64,000 nt of DNA from contig NZ_WBXN01000004.1 in assembly GCF_008973465.1 (NCBI RefSeq), positions 2,892,501-2,956,500 on the forward strand, given 5' to 3'. Below the pieces are notes generated by a model. That model made no database searches. It was not told the DNA's origin and saw nothing but the letters and a program-made list of their open reading frames with translations. This DNA comes from Streptomyces sp. SS1-1. Its GTDB lineage: Bacteria > Actinomycetota > Actinomycetes > Streptomycetales > Streptomycetaceae. Made by a program: the position numbers and the translations under genes. Numbering within the stretch: the first letter of the stretch is position 1; each line of letters begins with the position of its first letter. Shown here one piece after another: positions 35,178 through 43,992 of the stretch.

Positions 35178-35216
35178 CGGGATCGCCCTCGACGCGAGGG
35201 CGATCCCGTTTCTTTA
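35178..35216 (+). terminator. Terminator with U tract after the LCP 1-3 genes
   Basis: Perfect 14-bp stem (35178-35191 with 35195-35208), 3-base loop, followed by TTTCTTTAT. Confidence 0.95.
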
Positions 35217-35367
35217 TGGCCAACCGACGACGATCTTCAGTCATAGACGAACACGAACGATCACTGAATGACCAGAACATGCCACGATCTTGAAGCCGTT
35301 CACGCAGGGCCCACAAAGCCCGCGGGGGCGGGTCCGATCCGTCGCGCACGTGAGAGGTCTGCAACTG

Positions 35368-35835
35368 ATGCACAAGAGCGTGAAGTTCAGAGCCACCCGC
35401 TGGATCACCACCGGGGCCATGGTCCTCGGACTGGGCGTCGGGGTCCCCCTGGCCACCGCCCCCGCGGCACAGGCCGCGGCGCAGGCCGGCTGCAGCGGCA
35501 CCCTGATCGACCAGATCAAGCACTACGACTACACGACGAGTGCGCACCCGCTCGTCGCCACGACCTACCTGTACTGGGACGGCACCTACAACTGCGCGCG
35601 GTCCGTCAAGGCGGGCTCCTACTACGGCGTCAGCTCCCGGATGAACCTGGACCTGTGGACCAAGGCCGGCGGGCACGACAACGACAACGGCAACTTCAGC
35701 TACGAGGCCGGGCCCGTGAAGGTCAACGGCAAGAACACCTGCATCAACTTCGAGCTGGACATGTGGCGCCCCAACGGCGGCGCCAACTTCCTGCAGGACC
35801 ACGTCCCGGTGTCGGGGTACTTCCACTGCGGCTGA
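35368..35835 (+). CDS. Small secreted protein, four Cys
   Basis: 155 residues from ATG 35368 (GAGAGG 10 bases upstream; the longer frame starts at a TTG with no ribosome site). An export signal (MHKSVKFRATRWITTGAMVL, cut near AQA at about 32) precedes a mature protein of about 120 residues with four cysteines (GCSG, YNCA, NTCIN, FHCG), probably two disulfides. It is rich in Tyr, Asn and Gly and strand-forming. I do not recognise the family; Streptomyces encode many such secreted proteins. The neighbours (LCP proteins, glycosyltransferase) suggest the cell surface, but that is only context. Confidence 0.8.
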   Translation: MHKSVKFRATRWITTGAMVLGLGVGVPLATAPAAQAAAQAGCSGTLIDQIKHYDYTTSAHPLVATTYLYWDGTYNCARSVKAGSYYGVSSRMNLDLWTKAGGHDNDNGNFSYEAGPVKVNGKNTCINFELDMWRPNGGANFLQDHVPVSGYFHCG

Positions 35836-35850
35836 CGGCCGCGTGAGGAC

Positions 35851-35882
35851 GGGGGTCGCCGCGGCGCGCCGCGGCGACCCCC
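35851..35882. terminator. Bidirectional terminator
   Basis: Perfect 14-bp stem (35851-35864 with 35869-35882), loop CGCG, between the secreted-protein stop and the convergent GT2 stop. Confidence 0.92.
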
Positions 35883-35892
35883 GCTCGTCGTG

Positions 35893-36930
35893 TCAGGAGG
35901 CCGCTTCGACGCCGCGGACCGCCGGGCGGCGCGAGGCGATGACCTTGCGGGCCAGCGAGCGCGGGCTCGTCAGGAAGCCGTAGCCCCAGGACATGTGCAT
36001 GGTGGCCAGGGCGACCGGGATCTGCAGCCGGGCCTTCAGCGGCAGCCCCTTGCCGGCCGGGACCGAGCCCGCGGCGATGGCCGCGAGGTAGCCGCCGGGC
36101 ACGACCAGCGCCCACGGCGTCACCGCGACGCCGAGGACCAGACCCGCCGCGATCGCGCACACCGCCGTCGGCGGCGCCAGATAGCGCAGGTTGATGGAAC
36201 CGGCGTGGTACCGGGCGACGACATGACGCCAGCGGCCGTAGTCCTTGTACTGCTTGGCGAGCGCCTTCACGCTCGGCCGGGGCCGGTACGACACCTTCAG
36301 CTCCGGCGAGAACCAGATCAGGCCGCCCGCCTCGCGGATGCGGAAGTTCAGCTCCCAGTCCTGGGCGCGGATGAACTCCTCGTTGTAGCCGCCCTGCTGC
36401 TCCAACGCCTCGCGCCGGAAGACACCCAGGTACACGGTCTCGGCGGCCTGCGCCTCGCCGCCCGTGTGGAAGGCGGCGTTGCCGACACCGATCTTCGACG
36501 TCATCGCGGCGGCGACGGCCTGCTCCCAGGCGTTCTCGCCCTCGGCGTGCATGATGCCGCCGACGTTCTGCGCGCCGGTCTCCTCCAGGAGCCGCACCGC
36601 GGTCGCGATGTAGTTCGGCGAGAGCATGCCGTGCCCGTCGACACGGACGACGATCGGGTGGCGGGACGCCTTGATCGCCGCGTTCAGGGCGGCGGGCGTC
36701 CGGCCGGTCGGGTTCGGGACGGTGTGAACGCGCGGGTCTTCGGCCACGAGCTCGGCGGCGATCTCGTCCGTACGGTCCGTGGACGGACCGAGGGCGATCA
36801 CGACCTCCATCTCGCCGGCGTACTCCTGCGCGAGGATCGCTTGGACGGCTCCGCGCAGATGCCGCTCCTCGTTGAGGACGGGCATGATGACGGACACGGC
36901 GGGGAGCTGCACGTCGGGATTGGCGTTCAT
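35893..36930 (-). CDS. Glycosyltransferase family 2 with C-terminal membrane helices
   Basis: 345 residues from ATG 36930. The GT-A domain opens with VSVIMPVLNEERHLRGAVQAIL. It then shows the DGHGML variant of the DxD region (IVVRVDGHGMLSPNYIA) and the acceptor region EFIRAQDWELNFRIREAGG. Two or more hydrophobic helices follow (about 255-295), as in transferases working on lipid-linked sugars at the membrane. The ATG has no ribosome site, and TAACGT (36940-36945 on this strand) ends 9 bases before it, consistent with a leaderless start. Divergent from LCP 4, so it may build the glycan that LCP proteins attach; the sugar is unknown. Confidence 0.92.
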   Translation of the reverse strand: MNANPDVQLPAVSVIMPVLNEERHLRGAVQAILAQEYAGEMEVVIALGPSTDRTDEIAAELVAEDPRVHTVPNPTGRTPAALNAAIKASRHPIVVRVDGHGMLSPNYIATAVRLLEETGAQNVGGIMHAEGENAWEQAVAAAMTSKIGVGNAAFHTGGEAQAAETVYLGVFRREALEQQGGYNEEFIRAQDWELNFRIREAGGLIWFSPELKVSYRPRPSVKALAKQYKDYGRWRHVVARYHAGSINLRYLAPPTAVCAIAAGLVLGVAVTPWALVVPGGYLAAIAAGSVPAGKGLPLKARLQIPVALATMHMSWGYGFLTSPRSLARKVIASRRPAVRGVEAAS

Positions 36931-37074
36931 AGGGGGCTCACGTTACCGCGAACGGGGGACACGGGTGCGCCCCGCCGTGTCCGGTGCACCGGGCAGCAGA
37001 TCGTATGGGCCTACGGTGCTCACGGATCCCACGTACGGCCCCCAGGGGCACGCCCCCAGCGGAGGTATCCCTTC

Positions 37075-38526
37075 ATGCCCACGCCGCCCCGACGCTCCTC
37101 CGGCTCCCCGCAGCGCAGCCCGCAGCCTTCCCGCGGCGGGGCACGGCCGGTCGCGCCCGTCCGGCGCAGGCGGCCGCGCTGGGCCATGCGGGCGGTGACC
37201 ACGCTCTCCGTCGTCGTCCTGGCCTCCGCCGGGATCGGGCACGCGGTGGTGACCAGCCTGGACGCCAGGATCGCGCGGGTGGACCCGTTCCGGGACATGA
37301 AGAACCGGCCGCAGGGCGGCCACGGCATGAACGTCCTGCTGGTCGGCACCGACGGCCGCGACCGCATCACCCCGCAGGAGCGGCGCAAGTACCGGCTGGG
37401 CGGCGCGCCCTGCCACTGCACCGACACGATCATGCTGGTGCACATCTCGGAGGACCGGGAGCGGGCGAGCGTCGTGAGCCTGCCGCGCGACTCCTACGCC
37501 GAGGTGCCCGCCGCCGACGGACGGCCCGCCCACGCCATCAAGATCAACGCGGCGTACGCGGAGGGCGGCCCCCGGCTGACCGTCCGCACCGTCGAGCACA
37601 TGACGCACGTCAAGATCGACCACTATCTGGAGGTCGACTTCACCAGCTTCATGAAGACGGTCGACGTGCTCGGCGGTGTGCCGATCTGCACCTCCGCCCC
37701 GCTGAAGGACTCCTACACCGGCCTGGACCTGCCCGCCGGCGACCACAAGCTGATGGGCGGCGAGGCCCTGCAGTTCGTCCGCGCCCGGCACATCGACGGC
37801 GACGCCGACCTGGGCCGGGTCCAGCGCCAGCAGCGCTTCATGGCGGCCCTGATCGAACGGGCGACGTCGTCCGGCATCCTGCTGAACCCCATCCGCTTCC
37901 GGGACGTGACCCGGGCCGTGCTCGGCTCGGTCCGGGCCGACAAGGGCTTCGGCACCGGCGAGCTGCTGGACCTGGGACGCGCGATGCGGAACTTCTCCCC
38001 GTCCTCGTCGGAGTTCGCGACCGTCCCGATCGGGCAGCTCGGCTATCTGGTGAAGGGCCTCGGCTCCACCGTGAAGTGGGACACGGCACGCGCCGAGCGG
38101 CTGTTCCGCGCCCTGCGCGAGGACCGCCCGCTGGCCGCCCACCGCACGAAGCGCAAGGCCGTCACCGTCGACGTCGCCCCGCAGCAGATCCGCGTCCAGG
38201 TGGAGAACGGCACCCACCGCACCGGCCTCGGCAAGCGCGCCGACGCGGCGCTCGCGGCCGTCGGGTTCCGTACGACGGGACAGCCGGTGGACGCGGCCGA
38301 CCGCTCGGTGAAGCGGACGGTCGTCGCCCATGACCCCGGCTGGGACCGCTCGGCGAAGTCGCTCGCCGCCGCCCTGCCCGGCAGCGAGCTGCGCGCGGTC
38401 AAGGGGCTCGGCCCCACCCTCAAGGTGATCGTGGGGACGGACTTCGGCGCGGTCCGCAAGGTGCGCGCCGAGGACCCCACCCGGGAGACGGTGGTGCTGC
38501 GGGGCGACGAGGCCGGCTGCGCCTGA
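37075..38526 (+). CDS. LCP family protein 4 with LytR_C domain
   Basis: 483 residues from ATG 37075 with GGAGGT 9 bases upstream. The Arg/Pro-rich cytoplasmic N terminus is followed by a membrane helix at about 40-60. The LCP domain is a more divergent version: MNVLLVGTDGRDR, CHCTDTIMLVH, VSLPRDSYAEVP and FVRARHIDGDADLG. The two adjacent Cys (PCHC) near the active site are unusual among the paralogues here. LytR_C spans about 370-470 (IRVQVENGTHRTG to LKVIVGTDFG). Divergent from the GT2 gene. Confidence 0.92.
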   Translation: MPTPPRRSSGSPQRSPQPSRGGARPVAPVRRRRPRWAMRAVTTLSVVVLASAGIGHAVVTSLDARIARVDPFRDMKNRPQGGHGMNVLLVGTDGRDRITPQERRKYRLGGAPCHCTDTIMLVHISEDRERASVVSLPRDSYAEVPAADGRPAHAIKINAAYAEGGPRLTVRTVEHMTHVKIDHYLEVDFTSFMKTVDVLGGVPICTSAPLKDSYTGLDLPAGDHKLMGGEALQFVRARHIDGDADLGRVQRQQRFMAALIERATSSGILLNPIRFRDVTRAVLGSVRADKGFGTGELLDLGRAMRNFSPSSSEFATVPIGQLGYLVKGLGSTVKWDTARAERLFRALREDRPLAAHRTKRKAVTVDVAPQQIRVQVENGTHRTGLGKRADAALAAVGFRTTGQPVDAADRSVKRTVVAHDPGWDRSAKSLAAALPGSELRAVKGLGPTLKVIVGTDFGAVRKVRAEDPTRETVVLRGDEAGCA

Positions 38527-38568
38527 CAGGGCCCGTCCGCCCCGTCAACCCCGTCCGCCCTGTCGAGC

Positions 38569-39126
38569 TCAGTCGTCGAAGCCCTCCGCCGCCCGCTGGG
38601 CGCGCAGCTCCATGATCGCGCGGCGGCGGGCCAGGCGGTGGGTGCGGCGGATCTGCGCCTCCTGGTTGCGGCGCCGGTCACGGTCGGTCTCCGGTATCAC
38701 CGGCGGGACCCGGCGCGGCTTGCCGTCGGCGTCCACCGCGGCGAAGACCAGATAGGCGGAGCCGACCTGGGTGGGCGGCGCCGACTCGTTCCAGCGCTCG
38801 GCCAGGACCCGTACGCCGACCTCCATCGAGGTCCGGCCGGTCCAGTTGACCTGGGCCTTCACATGGACGAGGTCGCCCACGCGGACCGGCTCCAGGAAGG
38901 CCATCTCGTCCATGGAGGCGGTGACGGCGGGACCGCCGCTGTGCCGTCCGGCCACCGCTCCCGCCGCGTCGTCCACCAGTTTCATGATCACACCGCCGTG
39001 CACGGTGCCCAGAAGGTTGGTGTCGTTGTGGGTCATGATGTGGCTGAGGGTGGTGCGGGACGCGGAGATCGGCTTGCCCGGGATCTCCGCGCTGTCCGCT
39101 TCCGCGGTGGTGGCCTGGTCTGTCAT
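38569..39126 (-). CDS. Acyl-CoA thioesterase (hotdog fold)
   Basis: 185 residues from ATG 39126 (AAGGTGGAGG just upstream). The hotdog thioesterase signature is the N-terminal HIMTHNDTNLLGTVHGGVIMKLVDDAAGAV, with a catalytic-type Asp/Asn and the buried helix, then AVTASMDEMAFLEPVRVGD and VHVKAQVNWTGRTSMEVGVRV. This places it in the YciA/acyl-CoA hydrolase group, which releases CoA from acyl-CoA in the cytoplasm. A basic C-terminal tail (RDRRRNQEAQIRRTHRL) is added. It is convergent with LCP 4 and divergent from LCP 5. Confidence 0.92.
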   Translation of the reverse strand: MTDQATTAEADSAEIPGKPISASRTTLSHIMTHNDTNLLGTVHGGVIMKLVDDAAGAVAGRHSGGPAVTASMDEMAFLEPVRVGDLVHVKAQVNWTGRTSMEVGVRVLAERWNESAPPTQVGSAYLVFAAVDADGKPRRVPPVIPETDRDRRRNQEAQIRRTHRLARRRAIMELRAQRAAEGFDD

Positions 39127-39207
39127 GGCCTCCACCTTATGCCGAGGTGGGAATCGCGGACTTTGTGTTGGGTTCGCAACAGCCGTGCCTCTATTTTCCT
39201 TCGAACC

Positions 39208-39238
39208 TTGTGGGGGACCCCGTCCTGCCCTGCACACT
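39208..39238 (+). promoter_or_regulatory. Promoter for leaderless LCP 5
   Basis: TTGTGG (39208-39213), 19-base spacer, CACACT (39233-39238). ATG 39246 follows after 7 bases with no ribosome site. Confidence 0.4.
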
Positions 39239-39245
39239 TGGGCGC

Positions 39246-40514
39246 ATGAATGACTGGCCCCAGGCATGGCCCGACGACGACCGCGGCAACGGTTACGGAC
39301 GCGGCAGCGCGAACGCGCGGCCGGAGAGCGCCCGTGTGATGCGGCAGGTCCGCCGCGGCCAGGGCGCGCCGCCCGGGCAGGGCTACGGCGGTGTGCCCCG
39401 GCAGCCGTCGTACGTCGACGGCCAGGGGCACGGCGGCCACGGCGACGGGTACGACAGCGGCTACAACACCGGCCAGGTGTACGGCGGCGGAGGCGGCGGC
39501 CACGACGGCTCCGGGCCCGGCGGCCGGCCCGCGCCGAACTGGCGGCGCCGGATCAAGGTGACCGCGATCACCCTGGTCACGCTGCTGGTCGTGACGAGCG
39601 TCGCCACCTACTTCTGGGCCGACTCCAAGCTGAACCGCGAGGTCGACCTGTCCAAGGTCATCGACCGGCCGGAGGCGGGCGAGGGCACCAACTACCTGAT
39701 CGTCGGTTCCGACAGCCGTGAGGGCATGACCGACGAGCAGAAGAAGAACCTGCACACCGGGTCCGCCGAGGGCAAGCGCACGGACTCGATGATGATCCTG
39801 CACACCGGAGGCGGCAGCCCCACGCTGGTCTCGCTGCCCCGTGACTCGAACATCACGATCCCGTCGTACAAGGGCTCGGAGTCCGGGAAGCTCTACCAGG
39901 GCACCGGGCGGCAGACGAAGCTGAACGCCGCCTACGCGGAGGACGGCCCGGAACTGCTCGTGCGCACCGTCGAGGCCAACACCGGGCTGCACATCGACCA
40001 TTACGTCGAGATCGGCTTCGCCGGCTTCGCGAACATCGTGGACTCGGTCGGCGGCGTCGAGATCGACATCCCCCGGGACATCAAGGACAAGAAGTCCGGC
40101 GCCGACTTCAAGAAGGGCAAGCAGACCCTGAACGGCGAGGAGTCCCTGGCCTTCGTCCGCACCCGGTACGCGCTGCCCGGCTCCGACCTGGACCGCACCA
40201 AGAACCAGCAGAAGTTCCTGTCGGCCCTGGCGAACCAGGTGGCGACCCCGGGCACCGTCCTGAACCCCTTCAAGCTCTACCCGACGATGGGCGCCGGCCT
40301 GGACTCGCTGATCGTCGACGAGGACATGGGCCTGTGGGACCTGGCCTCCATGTTCTGGGCGATGAAGGACGTCAGCGGCGGCGACGGCACGTCGATGAAC
40401 ATGCCGATCTCGGGCAGCACCGGCAACGGCAACCTCCAGTGGGACACCGCGAAGGTGAAGAAGCTGGTGGAGGAGCTGAAGAACGACGAGACGGTGACCG
40501 TCTCCGGCAAGTAG
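39246..40514 (+). CDS. LCP family protein 5
   Basis: 422 residues from ATG 39246. The cytoplasmic part (about 1-98) is Gly/Tyr/Gln-rich (GQGYGGVPRQPSYVDGQGHGG), unlike the other LCP proteins here but similar in style to the GT2 tail at 17 kb. The membrane helix is at about 104-123. The LCP domain has NYLIVGSDSREG, KRTDSMMILH, VSLPRDSNITIP and FVRTRYALPGSDLDRTK. There is no LytR_C domain. It matches the LCP protein usually found next to the thioesterase gene in Streptomyces. Followed by a convergent terminator. Confidence 0.92.
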   Translation: MNDWPQAWPDDDRGNGYGRGSANARPESARVMRQVRRGQGAPPGQGYGGVPRQPSYVDGQGHGGHGDGYDSGYNTGQVYGGGGGGHDGSGPGGRPAPNWRRRIKVTAITLVTLLVVTSVATYFWADSKLNREVDLSKVIDRPEAGEGTNYLIVGSDSREGMTDEQKKNLHTGSAEGKRTDSMMILHTGGGSPTLVSLPRDSNITIPSYKGSESGKLYQGTGRQTKLNAAYAEDGPELLVRTVEANTGLHIDHYVEIGFAGFANIVDSVGGVEIDIPRDIKDKKSGADFKKGKQTLNGEESLAFVRTRYALPGSDLDRTKNQQKFLSALANQVATPGTVLNPFKLYPTMGAGLDSLIVDEDMGLWDLASMFWAMKDVSGGDGTSMNMPISGSTGNGNLQWDTAKVKKLVEELKNDETVTVSGK

Positions 40515-40533
40515 GCGGCCGCACACGAGCGAG

Positions 40534-40561
40534 CGAGGGCACCCCGGGCGGGGTGCCCTCG
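40534..40561. terminator. Terminator between LCP 5 and the copper protein gene
   Basis: 12-bp perfect stem (40534-40545 with 40550-40561), loop GGGC, between convergent stops. Confidence 0.9.
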
Positions 40562-40579
40562 TCCGTCTGCCGGGCGGTG

Positions 40580-40942
40580 TCACATCGTGGCGCCCGCCAT
40601 CGCGCGACAGGTCGCGGCGCAGCGGCGACACGCCTCGGCGCAGCGCATCATCTGCGGATCGTCCGGCATGGACATACACGCCTCCGCGCACATCTCGCAC
40701 GCCTTGGCGCACATCGCGCACATCTCCGCCGACATCGGCGAGCGGCGCATCATCATGTCGGCGCACATACGGGTCGTCTCGGCGCAGTCCATCAGCGCCC
40801 GCATGACCTGCATCTGGGCCTGGCCACCCATCTGCATGACGGAGCTCATGGTCTCCTCGCAGACGGTGTGGCACGTCATGCAGGCGTCGACGCAGTCCTG
40901 CATCTCCTTGGTCATCGCGGGCATGGTTCCGGGCTGGGTCAT
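40580..40942 (-). CDS. Cys/Met-rich four-helix copper storage protein (Csp family)
   Basis: 120 residues from ATG 40942 with AGGAGGAG upstream. It has 15 cysteines (17, 21, 24, 28, 53, 60, 75, 78, 82, 85, 89, 101, 105, 108, 112) and more than 20 methionines. They fall in heptad-like C-x3-C and C-x2-C spacing along four predicted helices, the hallmark of Csp proteins that hold many Cu(I) ions in the core of a four-helix bundle. No signal peptide is present, so it is the cytosolic type. S. lividans is known to use a cytosolic Csp for copper tolerance. There is no CsoR or copper ATPase gene nearby. Confidence 0.93.
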   Translation of the reverse strand: MTQPGTMPAMTKEMQDCVDACMTCHTVCEETMSSVMQMGGQAQMQVMRALMDCAETTRMCADMMMRRSPMSAEMCAMCAKACEMCAEACMSMPDDPQMMRCAEACRRCAATCRAMAGATM

Positions 40943-41109
40943 GACTCCTCCTGGGGACGCGGGAGCCCGGGGCGGGCCCCGTGCCCTTCCGTCCTACGCC
41001 CGCCCGGAGCGGGCCGCCATCGGGCGTTCGCCACCATTTCCCCACAGAAGTAGCACACAGTGCACACTCCCGGATTTCGCCCGACCCGCCGTCGCGGGCC
41101 CGAACGAGT

Positions 41110-41140
41110 GAAGGGCGCCCGGAGCACCCGGACGCCCTTC
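41110..41140 (-). terminator. Terminator after acyl-CoA dehydrogenase
   Basis: Stem GAAGGGCG-C-CCGG / CCGG-A-CGCCCTTC (41110-41140) with one mismatch and a 5-base loop, 20 bases past the stop. Confidence 0.8.
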
Positions 41141-41159
41141 CTCGTCAAGTCGCGTGACG

Positions 41160-42317
41160 TTACGGCAGGTTGCGCGCCATCACGATCCGCTGGACCTGGT
41201 TCGTGCCCTCGTAGATTTGCGTGATCTTCGCGTCGCGCATCATGCGCTCCACCGGGTAGTCGCGGGTGTAGCCGTAGCCGCCGAGGAGCTGGACGGCGTC
41301 GGTGGTGACCTCCATGGCGGCGTCGGAGGCGAAGCACTTGGCCGCGGCGCCGAGGTAGGTGAGGTCGGCGTCGCCGCGCTCGGAGGCGGCGGCGGCCTGG
41401 TAGGTCAGGGCGCGGGCGGCCGAGATCTTCATGGCCATGTCGGCGAGCATGAACTGGATGCCCTGGAAGTCGGCGATCGGCTTGCCGAACTGCTTGCGCT
41501 CCTGGACGTAGCCCTTGGCGTAGTCGAGGGCGCCCTGGGCGATGCCGAGGGCCTGGGCGGCGATGGTGATGCGGGTGTGGTCCAGCGTCTTCATCGCGGT
41601 GGCGAAGCCGGTGCCCTCCTCGCCGATCATGCGGTCCGCGGGGATGCGGACGTTGTCCAGGTAGACCTCGCGGGTCGGGGAGCCCTTGATGCCGAGCTTC
41701 TTCTCGGGGGCACCGAAGGAGACGCCCTCGTCGCCCTTCTCGACCACGAAGGCGGAGATGCCCTTGGAGCGCTTGGTCGGGTCGGTGACGGCCATGACCG
41801 TGTAGAACTCGGAGACGCCGGCGTTGGTGATCCAGCGCTTCACGCCGTTGAGGACCCAGTGGTCGCCGTCGCGGACGGCCTTGGTCTTCATGCCGGCCGC
41901 GTCGGAGCCCGCGTCGGGCTCGGAGAGGCAGTAGGAGAACATGCCGTCGCCCTTGGCGAGCGGGGCCATGTACTTCTTCTTCAGCTCCTCGGAGCCGGAG
42001 AGGATGACCGGCAGCGAGCCGAGCTTGTTCACGGCGGGGATGAGGGAGGAGGACGCGCAGACGCGGGCCACCTCCTCGATCACGATGACCGTGGCGAGGG
42101 CGTCGGCGCCCGCGCCGCCGTACTCCTCGGGGACGTGCACGGCGTGCAGGTCGTTGGCCACGAGGGCGTCGTGCGCCTCCTGCGGGAAGCGCGCCTCCTC
42201 GTCCACCGCCGTGGCGTGCGGCGCGATCTTCGCCTCGGCCAGCGAGCGGATCGCGTCGCGGAGCATGTCGTGCTCCTCGGTCGGGCGGTACAGGTCGAAG
42301 TCAGCCGATCCGGCCAA
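41160..42317 (-). CDS. Acyl-CoA dehydrogenase
   Basis: 385 residues from TTG 42317 (GGAG 11 bases upstream). It carries the FAD family signatures: CLSEPDAGSDAAGMKTKA (flavin side), WITNAGVSEFYTVMA, ALGIAQGALDYAKGYVQERKQFGKPI, and the catalytic Glu region QIYEGTNQVQRIVMARNLP. It oxidises acyl-CoA to 2-enoyl-CoA with electrons to ETF. By position it corresponds to the fadE25-like gene of the mycobacterial block. A possible operator TTACCGTTAAGTAA (42370-42383) lies 53 bases upstream. It is not in an operon with other beta-oxidation genes here. Confidence 0.94.
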   Translation of the reverse strand: MAGSADFDLYRPTEEHDMLRDAIRSLAEAKIAPHATAVDEEARFPQEAHDALVANDLHAVHVPEEYGGAGADALATVIVIEEVARVCASSSLIPAVNKLGSLPVILSGSEELKKKYMAPLAKGDGMFSYCLSEPDAGSDAAGMKTKAVRDGDHWVLNGVKRWITNAGVSEFYTVMAVTDPTKRSKGISAFVVEKGDEGVSFGAPEKKLGIKGSPTREVYLDNVRIPADRMIGEEGTGFATAMKTLDHTRITIAAQALGIAQGALDYAKGYVQERKQFGKPIADFQGIQFMLADMAMKISAARALTYQAAAASERGDADLTYLGAAAKCFASDAAMEVTTDAVQLLGGYGYTRDYPVERMMRDAKITQIYEGTNQVQRIVMARNLP

Positions 42318-42369
42318 GGTCTCTCACGCTCCAAGGACGCTCGTGTGGCAAGGGTGATGCCGACGCTAA

Positions 42370-42383
42370 TTACCGTTAAGTAA
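42370..42383. promoter_or_regulatory. TTAC-N6-GTAA dyad before acyl-CoA dehydrogenase
   Basis: TTAC and GTAA arms around CGTTAA, within an AT-rich patch (42366-42397) that stands out in this GC-rich DNA. The size and place suit a TetR-type repressor or promoter. The divergent gene starts at 42509. Confidence 0.35.
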
Positions 42384-42508
42384 CTCAAATTTTAGAGGTC
42401 GCCCCACGGGACTGATACGTGAGCTTGGCGACAGCGGGGAATCTGCCCGCCGGGCCCGTTGACTATGCTCGGGCGCGCATCGCCCGTCCTCACTTACGGA
42501 GTCCCCTC

Positions 42509-43852
42509 ATGGCCCTCAAGATCACCGTGATCGGCACCGGCTATCTCGGCGCCACGCACGCCGCGGCCATGGCCGAGCTCGGGTTCGAGGTGCTGGGGCT
42601 GGACGTGGTGCCCGAGAAGATCGAGATGCTGGGCCGCGGCGAGGTGCCGATGTTCGAGCCGGGCCTGGAGGACCTGCTGCGCAAGCACGTCGCCGGGATC
42701 GAGGGCTCGACGGGGCGGCTGCGGTTCACGATGGACTGGGCGGAGGCCGCCGAGTTCGGCGACGTGCACTTCGTCTGCGTGAACACGCCGCAGAAGCACG
42801 GTGAGTACGCCTGCGACATGAGTTACGTCGACGCGGCGGTCGAGTCGCTCGCCAAGCATCTGAGCCGGCCGTGCCTGGTCGTCGGCAAGTCGACGGTGCC
42901 AGTGGGCAGCGCGGACCGCCTCGCGGCGCGGCTGCGCGAGCTGGCGCCCGGCGGCGACGAGGTGGAGCTGGCCTGGAACCCGGAGTTCCTGCGGGAGGGC
43001 TTCGCCGTGCGGGACACGCTGCACCCGGACCGGATCGTGGTGGGCGTGCGCAGCGAGCGCGCGGAGAAGCTGCTGCGCGAGGTGTACGCGACGCCGATCG
43101 CGGACGGCTCCCCGTTCGTGGTCACGGACTTCCCGACGGCCGAGCTGGTGAAGACGTCGGCGAACTCGTTCCTCGCCACGAAGATCTCCTTCATCAACGC
43201 GATGGCCGAGGTGTGCGAGGCGGCCGGCGGCGATGTCGCGAAGCTGGCGGAGGCCATCGGGCACGACGACCGCATCGGCAAGAAGTTCCTGCGGGCGGGG
43301 ATCGGGTTCGGCGGCGGCTGCCTGCCGAAGGACATCCGGGCGTTCATGGCGCGGGCGGGCGAGCTGGGCGCGGACCAGGCGCTGACGTTCCTGCGTGAGA
43401 TCGACTCGATCAACATGCGTCAGCGCGGTCAGATGGTGGAGCTGGCGCGCCAGGCGCTGGGCGGCGGGCCGTTCCTGGGTAAGCGGGTCGCCGTGCTGGG
43501 TGCCACGTTCAAGCCGGACTCGGACGACGTGCGCGACTCGCCGGCGCTGAACGTGGCCGGGCAGATCCATCTGCAGGGCGGCCAGGTCACGGTGTACGAC
43601 CCGAAGGGCATGGCGAACGCCCGCCGGCTGTTCCCAACGCTCGGGTACGCGGACACCGCCATCGAGGCGGTGCGGGGCGCTGACGTGGTGCTGCACCTGA
43701 CGGAGTGGCGGGAGTTCCGTGAGCTGGACCCGCGGGAGCTGGGCGAGGTGGCGGCGGAGCGCCTGATCCTGGACGGCCGCAACGCCCTGGACCCGGAGCT
43801 GTGGCGGGGCGCGGGCTGGACGTACCGGGCGATGGGCCGGCCGACGGCCTAG
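42509..43852 (+). CDS. UDP-glucose / GDP-mannose 6-dehydrogenase
   Basis: 447 residues from ATG 42509, GGAG 9 bases upstream. It has the N-terminal Rossmann motif ITVIGTGYLGATHAAAM, the central domain with KTSANSFLATKISFIN, the catalytic Cys in GFGGGCLPKDIRAF, and the C-terminal UDP-binding domain KRVAVLGATFKPDSDDVRDSP. It oxidises a nucleotide sugar to the uronic acid with 2 NAD+; UDP-glucose is likeliest, GDP-mannose is possible given the mannose genes. UDP-glucuronate feeds surface glycans. It is a single gene with its own terminator, the longest stem in the window. Confidence 0.95.
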   Translation: MALKITVIGTGYLGATHAAAMAELGFEVLGLDVVPEKIEMLGRGEVPMFEPGLEDLLRKHVAGIEGSTGRLRFTMDWAEAAEFGDVHFVCVNTPQKHGEYACDMSYVDAAVESLAKHLSRPCLVVGKSTVPVGSADRLAARLRELAPGGDEVELAWNPEFLREGFAVRDTLHPDRIVVGVRSERAEKLLREVYATPIADGSPFVVTDFPTAELVKTSANSFLATKISFINAMAEVCEAAGGDVAKLAEAIGHDDRIGKKFLRAGIGFGGGCLPKDIRAFMARAGELGADQALTFLREIDSINMRQRGQMVELARQALGGGPFLGKRVAVLGATFKPDSDDVRDSPALNVAGQIHLQGGQVTVYDPKGMANARRLFPTLGYADTAIEAVRGADVVLHLTEWREFRELDPRELGEVAAERLILDGRNALDPELWRGAGWTYRAMGRPTA

Positions 43853-43869
43853 CCTTTTCCTCCGACGTA

Positions 43870-43920
43870 CGAAGGACGCCGTTTCGGCCGAGGCTCAGTC
43901 GGCCGAAACGGCGTCCTTCG
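43870..43920. terminator. Terminator between dehydrogenase and CGNR gene
   Basis: 22-bp perfect stem (43870-43891 with 43899-43920), 7-base loop, between convergent genes. Confidence 0.95.
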
Positions 43921-43992
43921 CATTCTGCCGCACACCACCGCGCATTGCCGAATGAATCTTCAACAACCTTGTCAAAAGGTGCGTCCGGTGGC

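Noticed and set aside
38527..38568. Terminator between LCP 4 and the thioesterase gene
   Set aside because: Repeated CCCGTC units are present but no stem-loop forms.
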